The notes under the pieces were generated by a model. The model made no database searches, was not told where the DNA came from, and worked only from the letters and a program-made list of their open reading frames with translations. The position numbers and the translations under genes are program-made. Positions 34,572-43,098 of a DNA stretch of 64,000 nt are shown one piece after another; within the stretch, counting starts at the first letter, position 1, and the number at the start of each line of letters is the position of its first letter. Source of the stretch: Chryseosolibacter sp044507775 (GTDB lineage: Bacteria > Bacteroidota > Bacteroidia > Cytophagales > Cyclobacteriaceae). The stretch spans positions 1 to 64,000 of the forward strand of contig JBIQIY010000019.1 of the NCBI GenBank assembly GCA_044507775.1, written 5' to 3'.

Positions 34572-34780
34572 TAGGCAATGGCCATGCCTAGTTTAGCAAG
34601 ATGTACATTTGTCAACACAAATGGGATTCTGGAAGAATCGCAAGGTGCTTTTGCGCATAGCCTCGGAACTCGGCTATGTCAGACAACAACGATCAACTCA
34701 AGAAAATGTTTCCCCGCTAGCCCACAACTTGTGAATGTCTCAAAGTCTGACGCCCCAATTTCATGCTACTATCAAGTAGC
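34572..34780 (+). other. cluster of four short hairpins
   Basis: Four inverted repeats in a row: TAGGCA/TGCCTA (34572-34590), CATTTGT/ACAAATG with loop CAAC (34606-34623), CATAGCC/GGCTATG (34656-34678), and GCTACT/AGTAGC with loop ATCA (34765-34780). They lie in the 277-base gap before the small gene at 34783 and hold no gene that I can support. They could be recombination or regulator sites. Confidence 0.5.
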
Positions 34781-34782
34781 TC

Positions 34783-34956
34783 ATGAAGCGGAAGAAGGTT
34801 GACGAATCAAGAGAACACAAAAGCATAACGGTCGAACGGTTACGGGAGTTTTCTGGCCTCGAAAGCTTTTCCAACCAGGAAGCGAGGCAAGTCATCGAAT
34901 CCCTGGAAAAGTTATGCGTACTCCTTTTCTCCCACCTGCAGAAATTTCGAAATTAA
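34783..34956 (+). CDS. Small helical protein preceding the recombinase remnant
   Basis: A 57-residue protein starting MKRKKVDESREHKS. The middle, VERLREFSGLESFS, and the helix NQEARQVIESLEKLCVLLF look like small proteins that, from memory, lie just upstream of serine recombinases in Bacteroidetes mobile elements. It is basic at the start and helical throughout. Six bases separate its stop from the recombinase-like start, so they were probably one operon. Function unknown. Confidence 0.55.
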   Translation: MKRKKVDESREHKSITVERLREFSGLESFSNQEARQVIESLEKLCVLLFSHLQKFRN

Positions 34957-34962
34957 ATCACC

Positions 34963-35079
34963 ATGAATCAATTTGAATTAATCCAGTCATTTGCGAAGGG
35001 TAAAGCAACCAACAATGCAAAGCAAATCCAGCGGAATGCGGTGATCTACACGCTTGACTTGCGGGTTTTTTGTGATTAA
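34963..35079 (+). pseudogene. Truncated serine recombinase (N-terminus only)
   Basis: The frame encodes 38 residues, MNQFELIQSFAKGK, then QRNAVIYTLDLR. In serine recombinases of this group the N-terminus reads like NAVIYTRVSTKEQ, and here the match ends at VIYT, just before the residues that carry the catalytic Ser. Sequence from 35048 on instead resembles the D/E repeat unit (ACACGC, TTAAAGTCG). The rest of the gene (several hundred residues) is missing, so this is a remnant of an integration enzyme. The identity rests on a short motif and should be read with that in mind. Confidence 0.5.
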
Positions 35080-35134
35080 AGTCGAGACTGAAAGGAACCC
35101 GAGATAGACTACTCATCAAGCTCGACCGAATTGC
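35048..35134 (+). repeat. fragment of the long repeat unit
   Basis: Shares ACACGC, TTAAAGTCG and TAGACTACTCATCAAGCTC with units D and E, and CTCGACCGAATTG with units A to E. It begins within a few bases of where the recombinase similarity stops, so the element and the truncation share a breakpoint. Confidence 0.65.
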
Positions 35135-35141
35135 GGTGGGA

Positions 35142-35906
35142 CTAATCTCGATCAAATTCCAACTCTATCAGGTCCTTTCCCGTTCTTTCCTGAATTAGTT
35201 CAATAATCTTGGAGTTCGTCTGGAAATTAGCAAAACCACTGTACCTGGAATTCCATTTTTCACCATCCATGAAAATGATAACATAATGTTCATCCTCTAC
35301 AACATTTCCGTTGGGGGCCTTTGTCTTCAAGACGTTTCTAATTTCTGAAATATCTGTGTAATTGTAGGACTTACTTCCAAGACCAAACAAGTTGTTTATG
35401 ACAATGTCGTCGTTTCTGAAGACTGTAAACCAGTCAAAGATTGCAACGAACAAAACAATAGTGATGCCAGCGATCACCTTAATTGTTACCTGACCTATTC
35501 TGTTGTAATCGAAGCCATACTTCAAGTTGTTGTATGCTGAATATTCACCCCAGTCATGCTTCAACCTCCGTTTCGCGAAATAAGTCAGGAGAATTGAGCC
35601 CGTAACCATAGCAGCAAACATGGCAATCAATACAAAAGCGTATTGAAACCCGACAATTATCTCCGCATCGGCGTATAAGGAAAGGCGAAAATTATAAATC
35701 ATCGCAAAAATCTTAAAGTAAAGGAACGTCAAAACAGGTACTGTAAGAATAAAAAGCCCTAGCTGGATGAGGTCGGGTTTACGATACTTAACCCTAAGCT
35801 CTTTAACAGGTTTGTCTGTTTTTGCTGCAGTTGAGGATATTGGCAAAAATTTTCTAAAAAGGAGGAATACGAGGAACAAAATGATGGCGACAATAACAGC
35901 AGTCAT
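35142..35906 (-). CDS. Multi-span membrane protein of unknown function
   Basis: A 254-residue protein with four spans (MTAVIVAIILFLVFLLF, IQLGLFILTVPVLTFLYF, YAFVLIAMFAAMVTGSILLTY, and IAGITIVLFVAIFDWFTVF) and a C-terminal soluble part (ISEIRNVLKTKAPNGNVV, HYVIIFMDGEKW), which may be a small PH-like domain. The ATG at 35906 is preferred over a TTG at 35933 because a TATCTTTG promoter box lies at 35942-35935, placing the transcript start too close to the TTG. AT-rich; no relatives recognised. It lies between the recombinase remnant and the second repeat cluster. Confidence 0.65.
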   Translation of the reverse strand: MTAVIVAIILFLVFLLFRKFLPISSTAAKTDKPVKELRVKYRKPDLIQLGLFILTVPVLTFLYFKIFAMIYNFRLSLYADAEIIVGFQYAFVLIAMFAAMVTGSILLTYFAKRRLKHDWGEYSAYNNLKYGFDYNRIGQVTIKVIAGITIVLFVAIFDWFTVFRNDDIVINNLFGLGSKSYNYTDISEIRNVLKTKAPNGNVVEDEHYVIIFMDGEKWNSRYSGFANFQTNSKIIELIQERTGKDLIELEFDRD

Positions 35907-35934
35907 AGAGTAGGAAATCGTTGATTCCGACAAT

Positions 35935-35942
35935 CAAAGATA
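35935..35942 (-). promoter_or_regulatory. -7 box for the membrane protein gene
   Basis: TATCTTTG on the minus strand fits TANNTTTG. TTCTG lies 18 bases further upstream as a partial -33 box. Transcription would begin near 35928, which argues for the ATG at 35906 as start codon. Confidence 0.5.
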
Positions 35943-36046
35943 ACAGATACGTCCCTTAAGCAGAACCTCCGTGTGTTCGTCATTTTGGTAGTGTTACTTG
36001 CCGGCACGCAAAGACTCAATTACAAGCCCAGCATTCAACGCACCCA

Positions 36047-36114
36047 CCACCCCCCGGCGGGAAGAAGATTTATGTACTGATTGAAGACTATGCCCGCCGG
36101 ACCCCTCCTTCCCT
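36047..36114 (+). repeat. leader of the second repeat cluster
   Basis: Nearly identical to the leader at 32003-32070, with the same CCGGCGGG/CCCGCCGG inverted repeat and the same run into CCCCTCCTTCCCTCGGAGG. The two leaders show that the same module was duplicated on both sides of the island genes. Confidence 0.8.
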
Positions 36115-36461
36115 CGGAGGCCTCGGGAGGAGGGGAGCTCTTTGTTAACTACTTTTCCTGCGACTGCTTCTTTCTTGCTATTCATTATGAAACACGCGTT
36201 TGGCTCTGAAGTTTTAATTAAAGTCGTGGCAGAAAGAAACCAGATGATAGACTACTCATCAAGCTCCCTTGAATCGCCTGCCCGCCGAAGCTCGACAGGA
36301 TTTTGCGGGGAAGCGCAGGCGGGCCTGCCCGCCGAAGCTTGGGAATTATTTTTCTTTCTTAGTGTGCAGTATCGGTCCGATAGGAACCCGAGGAAAGACT
36401 ATGCACCCAGCTCGACCGAATTGTCAACTGTCCAATTGCCCAATTGTCAACTTTTTTTGCT
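36115..36461 (+). repeat. long repeat unit D
   Basis: A 347-base unit. It starts and ends as units A-C do (end block at 36423-36452) but holds a longer middle with ACACGCGTTTGGCTCTG, TTAAAGTCGTGGCAG and two CCTGCCCGCCGAAGCT copies that flank a CGCAGGCGGG segment. These form a hairpin-rich block. Confidence 0.85.
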
Positions 36462-36795
36462 CGGAGGCCTCGGGAGGAGGGGAGCTCTTTACTAACTACT
36501 TTTCCTGCGACTGCTTCTTTCTTGCTATTCATTATGAAACACGCGTTTGGCTCTGAAGTTTTAATTAAAGTCGTGGCAGAAAGAAACCAGATGATAGACT
36601 ACTCATCAAGCTCCCTTGAATCGCCTGCCCGCCGAAGCTCGACAGGATTTTGCGGGGAAGCGCAGGCGGGCCTGCCCGCCGAAGCTTTTTCTTTCTTAGT
36701 GTGCAGTATCGGTCCGATAGGAACCCGAGGAAAGACTACGCACCCTGCTCGACCGAATTGTCAACTGTCCAATTGCCCAATTGTCAACTGTTTAA
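36462..36795 (+). repeat. long repeat unit E
   Basis: Almost a direct copy of unit D, lacking a short segment after the second GAAGCTT. Its end block (36760-36789) is followed by GTTTAAGAGTAG and then by the 3' end of tRNA-Arg, so the unit abuts the tRNA on the 3' side. Confidence 0.85.
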
Positions 36796-36798
36796 GAG

Positions 36799-36870
36799 TA
36801 GTCCCGACAGGAATCGAACCTGTATCAAAAGTTTAGGAAACTTCTATTCTATCCATTGAACTACGGGACC
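36799..36870 (-). tRNA. tRNA-Arg (anticodon CCT)
   Basis: On the minus strand GGTCCCG pairs with CGGGACT (one G-U pair). The D arm contains AGTTCAATGGAT, the anticodon stem GAAGT/ACTTT encloses TTCCTAA with anticodon CCT, and the T arm ACAGG-TTCGATT-CCTGT is complete. CCA is not encoded. The 3' end borders repeat unit E. Confidence 0.94.
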
Positions 36871-36916
36871 CGAAAAACAGCCGGCTCTGAAGCGCCGGAT
36901 TCCGGTAAGGAGGTCG

Positions 36917-36947
36917 CAAAGTTAGAAAAATATCATTATGATTCAAC
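36917..36947 (-). promoter_or_regulatory. promoter of tRNA-Arg
   Basis: On the minus strand GTTG (36947-36944), 19 bases, and TAACTTTG (36924-36917, matching TANNTTTG). It overlaps the last codons of hflX. Transcription would start near 36910, about 40 bases before the tRNA, and a GCCGG/CCGGC-type hairpin lies in that leader. Confidence 0.6.
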
Positions 36948-38141
36948 GCCGAGGTTTTCCCACTCGATTGGCGGTGTGCCCTGCGCCAGGTAGTTCGGAT
37001 AGATCGTCAGGTGTTTCTTTTTGACTTCTTCGTACAACTCCTTTTTGAACACGTCCAGGTTCTCTTTCGTCGCTGCCGACATGAACACGATGCTCTTGAA
37101 ACCGTGCTCACGGAAGTAGCCCTTCATCTCCTCGAGGTTGGCCTCCGGAAATTGCTCTCGAAACAAATCGACCTTGTTCAGTACGAGGATCGTCGGGATA
37201 TCGGCTGCCCCAATTTCAGACAACGTGCGGGTAACCACTTCGATCTGGTTCTCATGAAAAGGATGAGCGACATCGACCACATGCACGAGAATGTCGGCCT
37301 CCCGCACCTCGTCGAGGGTCGACTTGAACGACTCGATCAGGTGGTGCGGCAGCTTCCGGATAAAACCAACCGTATCCGACAAAAGAAAGGGAATCGATTC
37401 CAGCGACACCTTGCGCACTGTCGCGTCGACGGTGGCGAACAGTTTGTTCTCGGCAAGCAGGTCTGACTTGGACAACAGGTTCATCAGCGTCGACTTTCCG
37501 ACGTTGGTATATCCCACGAGCGCGACCCGCACGATGTTGCTGCGCGACTTACGCTGCGTCGCCCGCTGCTTTTCGATCTTTTCCAGCTTGTCTTTCAAGA
37601 CGGAGATCTGATTGCGAATCACCCTCCTGTCTGTCTCGATCTCTCGTTCCCCGGCTCCGCCGCGTGTACCCGTGCCCCCGCGCTGTCGTTCAAGGTGAGT
37701 CCACATCCGGGTTAACCTGGGTAAAAGGTACTGGTAGCGGGCGAGCTCCACCTGAGTCCTCGCTTGTGCTGTCTGTGCCCGCCAAAGAAAAATATCCAGG
37801 ATGAGCAAACTCCGATCGTAGATCCGCACCTGGCGGTCTTCAGCATCCTTTGGATTAAACTCCCGCTCAATATTCCGCAGTTGTGATGGACTTAGATCTT
37901 CATCAAATAAGATGTTTTTTACTCCGTGCGTGTTGACGTACTCTTTGATTTCGGCAAGCTTTCCCTTGCCGACAAATGTCCTCGCATCCGGCTGCGGAAT
38001 ACTCTGAACAAAGCGGCGAACCGTTTTGATCCCCGCCGTTTCGGCAAGGAAAGCCAACTCGTCCAGATGTTCCTTTGTAACCTCTGATTCTCTCGCGCTA
38101 CCCAGCGCAACCAGTACTGCAGTGTTAAGTGATTCCCCCAT
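36936..38141 (-). CDS. hflX: GTPase HflX
   Basis: A 401-residue ribosome-binding GTPase. The N-terminal HflX domain shows TFVGKGKLAEIKEYV, LIFDEDLSPSQLRNIE-like sequence and RSLLILDIFLWRAQTAQARTQVELA. The linker is RQRGGTGTRGGAGEREIETDRR. The GTPase domain has VGYTNVGKSTL (G1), DTVGFIRKLPHHLIESF (G3), and LNKVD (G4). The length is normal. HflX splits stalled or hibernating ribosomes under stress. The gene is alone on the minus strand and its 3' end contains the tRNA-Arg promoter. Confidence 0.96.
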   Translation of the reverse strand: MGESLNTAVLVALGSARESEVTKEHLDELAFLAETAGIKTVRRFVQSIPQPDARTFVGKGKLAEIKEYVNTHGVKNILFDEDLSPSQLRNIEREFNPKDAEDRQVRIYDRSLLILDIFLWRAQTAQARTQVELARYQYLLPRLTRMWTHLERQRGGTGTRGGAGEREIETDRRVIRNQISVLKDKLEKIEKQRATQRKSRSNIVRVALVGYTNVGKSTLMNLLSKSDLLAENKLFATVDATVRKVSLESIPFLLSDTVGFIRKLPHHLIESFKSTLDEVREADILVHVVDVAHPFHENQIEVVTRTLSEIGAADIPTILVLNKVDLFREQFPEANLEEMKGYFREHGFKSIVFMSAATKENLDVFKKELYEEVKKKHLTIYPNYLAQGTPPIEWENLGVES

Positions 38142-38318
38142 TCAGTCGTTCATAAATTAAAGAATAAACTTAACGTATTATTTTCGTTCCTGGTTTTTAC
38201 AGTCGGTTACTTTTATTATCTTTATTCTATTTAAACGGAGAGAAAATTCAAGTAAACCTTCATTTTCGCTAGCTAAACGAAATTTAGAGGAGCTGGAATT
38301 CTCATAATACGAGCCCAA

Positions 38319-39431
38319 ATGAGAATTGCTGTGGTCCTGAACACATCCTGGAATGTGTATAACTTCCGGATGAGTCTCATTCGTGCACTTCTGGCCCAAG
38401 GTCATGAAGTTCACACGATCGCCCCCAAGGATGACTTCACGACATTACTTGAAGAAGGGGGATGCGTCCATCACAACATCCGGATGGACAGCCGCGGCGC
38501 CAACCCCATCAAAGATTTGGCGCTGATCGCCGAGCTCTTTTTTACCTACCGCAGGATCCGCCCCGACATCATCCTCCACTACACGATCAAGCCCAATGTC
38601 TATGGCACCCTGGCCGCGGCAATGCTGCGAATCCCCGTGGTAAACAATGTGTGCGGACTGGGAACGGTATTCCTGAAAAACAACCTTACGTCAGCGATTG
38701 CCATCTTCCTGTACAAAGTCAGTTTTCGTTTCGCTCACAAAGTATTCTTCCAAAACCCCGAAGATCTCAAGCTCTTCGTCGGCAAGAAGATGGTTCGGCC
38801 TGAAGCCGTTGACCTGGTGCCGGGATCCGGAATAGACCTCGAAAAATTTCGCCCTGTACCATTCAAACGCAATGAGACCTTCACCTTCCTGCTGATATCG
38901 CGGTTGATTACCGACAAAGGAATCCTGGATTTCATTGGAGCCATCAAAACACTTCGGAATGACGGCTTCAAGGCACGTTTTCAGATTCTTGGAGCCATGG
39001 ATCCCGAACACAAGCGCGGCATTCCCGTCGAGGTGGTACGCGACTGGATTGAAAGCGACACCATTGAGTACCTCGGCACCACGACTGACGTTCGCCCGTT
39101 TATAGCGGATGCCGACTGCGTCGTTCTCCCATCATACCGTGAGGGGACGCCCCGGACATTACTGGAAGCTGCAAGCTCCGGTAAGCCAATCATTGCCACG
39201 GACGTGCCGGGCTGTAACGACGTAGTCACCGACCGGTATAACGGCCTCCTTTGCCGAATGAAAGATCCCGTCGATCTTGCGGATAAAATGAAACAACTCG
39301 CTGGTTGTGAGGATCTGAAATTAGCCGAATTCGCGCGGAACGGTCGCATAAAAATGGAGGCGGAATACGATGAAAGTCTTGTCATTAACAAGTATCTTCG
39401 CGCCCTTGAAGCCTTCAAAAAGGCTTCCTAA
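38319..39431 (+). CDS. Glycosyltransferase family 4
   Basis: A 370-residue GT4-type sugar transferase with a GT-B fold. The N-terminal acceptor domain begins MRIAVVLNTSWNVYNFRMSLIRAL, and HYTIKPNVYGTLAA and VNNVCGLGTVFL are typical of capsular CapM/PimB-like enzymes. The nucleotide-sugar domain has LISRLITDKGILDFIGA, VLPSYREGTPRTLLEAASSGKPIIATDVPG. It starts an exopolysaccharide cluster; only 15 bases separate it from rfbC. The sugar is not known. Confidence 0.9.
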   Translation: MRIAVVLNTSWNVYNFRMSLIRALLAQGHEVHTIAPKDDFTTLLEEGGCVHHNIRMDSRGANPIKDLALIAELFFTYRRIRPDIILHYTIKPNVYGTLAAAMLRIPVVNNVCGLGTVFLKNNLTSAIAIFLYKVSFRFAHKVFFQNPEDLKLFVGKKMVRPEAVDLVPGSGIDLEKFRPVPFKRNETFTFLLISRLITDKGILDFIGAIKTLRNDGFKARFQILGAMDPEHKRGIPVEVVRDWIESDTIEYLGTTTDVRPFIADADCVVLPSYREGTPRTLLEAASSGKPIIATDVPGCNDVVTDRYNGLLCRMKDPVDLADKMKQLAGCEDLKLAEFARNGRIKMEAEYDESLVINKYLRALEAFKKAS

Positions 39432-39446
39432 CCCATTAATTCTTTC

Positions 39447-40001
39447 ATGCAAGTAAAGGAAACCGGATTTGACGGACTCGTCGAACTGATCCCGGATGTG
39501 TATCGCGACACACGGGGATGGTTTTTCGAATTTTATAAGGAGAGTACCTTAAAGGCAGTTGGTATTGACAGGAGCTTTCCGCAGGAGAACATTTCCTTTT
39601 CAAAAAAGGGCGTGATCCGCGGATTGCACTTTCAACGCGCGCCTCATGCTCAGGCAAAGCTGGCGACGGTAATCAGCGGAAGTGTCCTCGACGTCGTAGT
39701 TGACCTCCGCCAGGGCTCGCAAACTTTCGGAAAAGTATACGAGTGCCGGCTCGACTCGGAAAGAAAAAACATGTTGATGGTGCCCGAAGGATTCGCCCAT
39801 GGGTTTGCCGCACTTGAGGATACAATATTCTTTTACAAATGCTCCCACCCTTTTCACAAGCCCAGTGAATCAGGCATCCTGTGGAATGATCCGGAGCTAA
39901 ACATTCAATGGCCGGTCAAGGAACCCATCGTATCCGACAAGGACAAGGTTCTGCCAACTTTCGAAGAATTACTGAGAAATTCAGTAATTTCACGAAACTG
40001 A
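39447..40001 (+). CDS. rfbC: dTDP-4-dehydrorhamnose 3,5-epimerase
   Basis: A 184-residue cupin-fold epimerase of the dTDP-L-rhamnose pathway. The signature DTRGWFFEFYKEST, the base His in GVIRGLHFQRAPHAQAKL, VLDVVVDLRQGSQTFGK, and PEGFAHGFAAL are all present. The length is normal. rfbA, rfbB and rfbD are not in the window, so dTDP-glucose processing must be encoded elsewhere. It lies in the exopolysaccharide operon, 11 bases before the Wza-like gene. Confidence 0.95.
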   Translation: MQVKETGFDGLVELIPDVYRDTRGWFFEFYKESTLKAVGIDRSFPQENISFSKKGVIRGLHFQRAPHAQAKLATVISGSVLDVVVDLRQGSQTFGKVYECRLDSERKNMLMVPEGFAHGFAALEDTIFFYKCSHPFHKPSESGILWNDPELNIQWPVKEPIVSDKDKVLPTFEELLRNSVISRN

Positions 40002-40012
40002 ATTGCCTGACC

Positions 40013-40768
40013 TTGAGATTACGATATATCCCCATCCTACTTCTAACGGGAGGATTACTCGCATCATGCGGAAGCTACCGGCAAAACATCCTTTTCCAGG
40101 TTGACGACTCTGCACTGCAACAACAACGGAAGGACGCCGAGAGCAACTATGTTATCCAGCCAAATGATCTTTTGACGCTCGAGGTTTACACGAATCAGGG
40201 CGAGAAGATCGTCGACCCCAATCGCGAATCATTCAAAGACGGAGCGGTTTCTGCAGTCACCTCCACACCCACGCAATATCTCGTCGACATCGACGGGATC
40301 GTAAAACTTCCGCTCATTGATGAAGTGAAGCTACAGGGTCTGACATTGAGACAGGCGGAGGAAATCCTGTCAAAATCTTACGAAAAGTTTTACCAGGGAG
40401 CCTATGTCCTGCTTGGTTTTTCCAACAAGCGGGTGATCGTCCTGGGCGCACCCGGAGGACAGGTGATACCCCTGACAAACGAAAACATCAGGCTTGCTGA
40501 AATCCTCGCGCTCGCCAAAGGCGTCAGCATTGATGGACGCGGCGAAAATATTCGCGTGATCCGCAATGAGGAGGTCATGATCGCCGACTTCAGCACCTTT
40601 GAAGGCTACACGAAAAGCAACTTCCTCATGAAGCCGGGAGACATTGTCTATGTTGAACCCGTTCGCAGACCGTTGACAGAAGCTCTCAGAGATTACTCTC
40701 CGGTTATTTCAATCGTCACCAGTCTGGCGACGTTGATTTTTGTTGTCATCGAGACTAATAGGAATTAA
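40013..40768 (+). CDS. Polysaccharide export outer-membrane lipoprotein (Wza-like)
   Basis: A 251-residue lipoprotein. The TTG at 40013 gives MRLRYIPILLLTGGLLASC, a lipoprotein signal with lipobox LASC. An in-frame upstream reading to 39908 overlaps rfbC and lacks a signal. The Poly_export domain (SNYVIQPNDLLTLEVYTNQGE) is followed by an SLBB-like part (VIVLGAPGGQVIPLTNENIRLAEILALAKGV). A C-terminal span (VISIVTSLATLIFVVIE) ends the protein. It is short and stands next to a Wzc-like kinase, as in the usual export pair. The gene ends one base into the Wzc start. Confidence 0.88.
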   Translation: MRLRYIPILLLTGGLLASCGSYRQNILFQVDDSALQQQRKDAESNYVIQPNDLLTLEVYTNQGEKIVDPNRESFKDGAVSAVTSTPTQYLVDIDGIVKLPLIDEVKLQGLTLRQAEEILSKSYEKFYQGAYVLLGFSNKRVIVLGAPGGQVIPLTNENIRLAEILALAKGVSIDGRGENIRVIRNEEVMIADFSTFEGYTKSNFLMKPGDIVYVEPVRRPLTEALRDYSPVISIVTSLATLIFVVIETNRN

Positions 40769-43098
40769 TGCAGGATCCGACTACCATAAGGCCCGGTTCA
40801 GCTGTCAACGACAACATCGATTTCAACAAGCTCAAGATTGTTGTCCGGAATAACTGGTATTGGATCCTGTTGATCTTTTTTTTGGTCAACGCAGTTGCCT
40901 ATCTCTATATCCGCTACACAAAAAATCTCTATGAATCCGAGTCGATACTAAAACTGGACATCAAGAAAGACGCCACGGATCTCGGGATCAAGAGCATGGT
41001 AGACGATCAGAATCTCAATATTCTCTCGGGTGAGATCGAGATCATTCGATCCAAGCTATTTCTCAACCGCGTGCTCGATGATGTGAATTTCGAAGTCGCT
41101 TTTTTCAGCATCGGCGACCTGCTCAATGAGGAACTGTATCGCAATACGCCTGCGGTCGTCACATACTACAGCAAGAATCATTCGCTCTACAACAAGCGCA
41201 TCGGATTTCGCGAAACTTCGCCAGCCGGATTTGAGCTTATGCTTGAAGGGAAAACCAAAGTTTCGGGATTTTACAACAAGCTTGTTTCTATCGAGGATCT
41301 GGACCTCATACTCGCCCGCAACGATGCTTTTCTGAAAGGCGATGAACTTGGATACTTTCTGATCATTCGCAGCCGCGACGTACTGCTCCACGATTTTTCC
41401 CAGGCCCTGATGGCGGAGCCGGTGAATTTCAATGCCAACACCGTCCGTATTTCGTTCCGCGACTACAATCCGTTCAAAGCGCAGTACGTCTTAAACAAGA
41501 TAGACACTATCTACCTGCAGTACAGCAACGAACAAAAGAACCTGGCAAACAAACAAAAGATCGACTGGGTCAGCCGGGAACTGAGGAACATTGAAAAGCG
41601 AATGGAAGACTTCGAAGACTATTTTGAAGACTTTACGCTTAAAAACCGGACAAATGATCTCGATGAGGATCTGAAAAAGACGATCCAGGCAATGGCGCGC
41701 ATTGACTCGCAACGGTACGAGTATACCCGGAGGATCAAGGAGATCGACGATCTGGTAGGCGCCCTGGAAGCAGAGAATCGCGTCTATTCGCCGGTCTTGC
41801 GTCAATACATTCCCGAAAGGATCGGGCAACACCTGGACGCTCTCCAGGAACTGGAAAGCGAGCAGCAAAGATTAAAATTATCATACAAGGAGATCACCTT
41901 CGCCTACAAGCAGAAAGAACAGGAGATCTCAGGCCTCCGAACAAAAATTCAGCATCAGCTTCAGGATGTGAGAGACCGGTGGATCAATGAGCTGAAGACG
42001 TTGAACCAGCGCAAGGTGACCCTTGAAAACGAGTTCGCCACCCTGCCGGACAAGAGCATGCAGTTTTCCAAGAACCAACGATTCTACAAACTCTACGAGG
42101 AGTTCTACCTGACCTTAATGCAATCCAAATCTGAATTTGAGATTGCGCAGGCCGGTAGTACACCCGATTTCAAAATCCTTTCTCCTGCCTCCTTTCCGGG
42201 CGCGCCGATCTCACCGAAAAGTAAGATGATCATGGGCGTGGGACTTGTAGGAAGCCTGGTTGCAATATTCTTCTTCATTGCGGCAACCTACCTTCTCAAC
42301 AACCGGATTACAAATCTTTACGAACTGGAAAGGATCAATCATGCGCCCGTACTGGGCTCCGTGCCAATGTCAAACTACCTCAACGGACAGGGTTTGCACA
42401 TCCTTCAGCATCCGAAGTCCATGCTCAGTGAATCGATCCGTACACTTCGGACCAATCTCGATTTTTTCAATTCGACTTCCGATAAGAAGACGATCGCCAT
42501 TTCCTCGACCGTATCCGGCGAAGGGAAGTCTTTTATTGCGATGAACCTGGGCGGAGTGATGGCGCTATCGGATAAGCGGGTAATTCTTGTTGACCTCGAT
42601 ATGCGCAAAGCAAAAAACCACCTGCCGTTCCAGTTACAGGACAACACGAAGGGTGTCAGCACAATATTGATACGCAAGAATTCATGGGAGGAAACGGTAA
42701 TCCCTACCTCCGTAGAAAATTTCGACTATCTTCCATCGGGACCGCATCCTCCGAACCCATCTGAGTTGCTTCTGCAGGGCGAATTCACAACTCTACTGGA
42801 CAACCTGAAGGATCATTACGATGTTATCATTCTCGATACACCTCCGGTCGGCCTCGTAACCGATGGCATAATGGCGATGCGACACGCAGATGTCTCACTT
42901 TATGTGTTCCGTGCCGACTATTCGAAGAAAGAGTTTCTTCACAATCTGCAACGCATTATCAGCATCAATAAATTTTCAAACATCACCACTGTCCTGAACG
43001 CCGTAACTTCGCAGGGCAAAACTTATGGGTACGGCTACTATGAAGATAATGGCAAGTCTGCTACCTTGAAGTCAATCTTCAATCGATCCCGTGTTTAA
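40768..43098 (+). CDS. Polysaccharide chain-length/tyrosine kinase (Wzc-like)
   Basis: A 776-residue inner-membrane protein. The Wzz domain starts with a span (YWILLIFFLVNAVAYLYI) and has a long coiled coil (about 240-440) before a second span (MIMGVGLVGSLVAIFFFIAATYL). The BY-kinase domain follows, with Walker A STVSGEGKSFIAMNL near 583, Walker A' VDLDMRKAK, and Walker B DVIILDTPPVG. The tail YGYGYYEDN carries the clustered Tyr that become phosphorylated. It would control exopolysaccharide length and export with the Wza-like protein and be dephosphorylated by the next gene product, whose start overlaps its end by eight bases. Confidence 0.94.
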   Translation: MQDPTTIRPGSAVNDNIDFNKLKIVVRNNWYWILLIFFLVNAVAYLYIRYTKNLYESESILKLDIKKDATDLGIKSMVDDQNLNILSGEIEIIRSKLFLNRVLDDVNFEVAFFSIGDLLNEELYRNTPAVVTYYSKNHSLYNKRIGFRETSPAGFELMLEGKTKVSGFYNKLVSIEDLDLILARNDAFLKGDELGYFLIIRSRDVLLHDFSQALMAEPVNFNANTVRISFRDYNPFKAQYVLNKIDTIYLQYSNEQKNLANKQKIDWVSRELRNIEKRMEDFEDYFEDFTLKNRTNDLDEDLKKTIQAMARIDSQRYEYTRRIKEIDDLVGALEAENRVYSPVLRQYIPERIGQHLDALQELESEQQRLKLSYKEITFAYKQKEQEISGLRTKIQHQLQDVRDRWINELKTLNQRKVTLENEFATLPDKSMQFSKNQRFYKLYEEFYLTLMQSKSEFEIAQAGSTPDFKILSPASFPGAPISPKSKMIMGVGLVGSLVAIFFFIAATYLLNNRITNLYELERINHAPVLGSVPMSNYLNGQGLHILQHPKSMLSESIRTLRTNLDFFNSTSDKKTIAISSTVSGEGKSFIAMNLGGVMALSDKRVILVDLDMRKAKNHLPFQLQDNTKGVSTILIRKNSWEETVIPTSVENFDYLPSGPHPPNPSELLLQGEFTTLLDNLKDHYDVIILDTPPVGLVTDGIMAMRHADVSLYVFRADYSKKEFLHNLQRIISINKFSNITTVLNAVTSQGKTYGYGYYEDNGKSATLKSIFNRSRV

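Noticed and set aside
34578..34802. 74-codon frame upstream of the small helical gene
   Set aside because: It runs through the four hairpins, overlaps the better supported gene at 34783 in another frame, and shows no domain.
32071..36795. Possible CRISPR array or integron attC array
   Set aside because: Units are 210-350 bases with variable middles and no short spacer-repeat rhythm, no cas genes, and no tyrosine integrase or attC-like R/L boxes were seen.
36142..36859. Reading frames of 70-130 codons in the second repeat cluster
   Set aside because: Same reason: they are translations of units D and E, one even running into tRNA-Arg.
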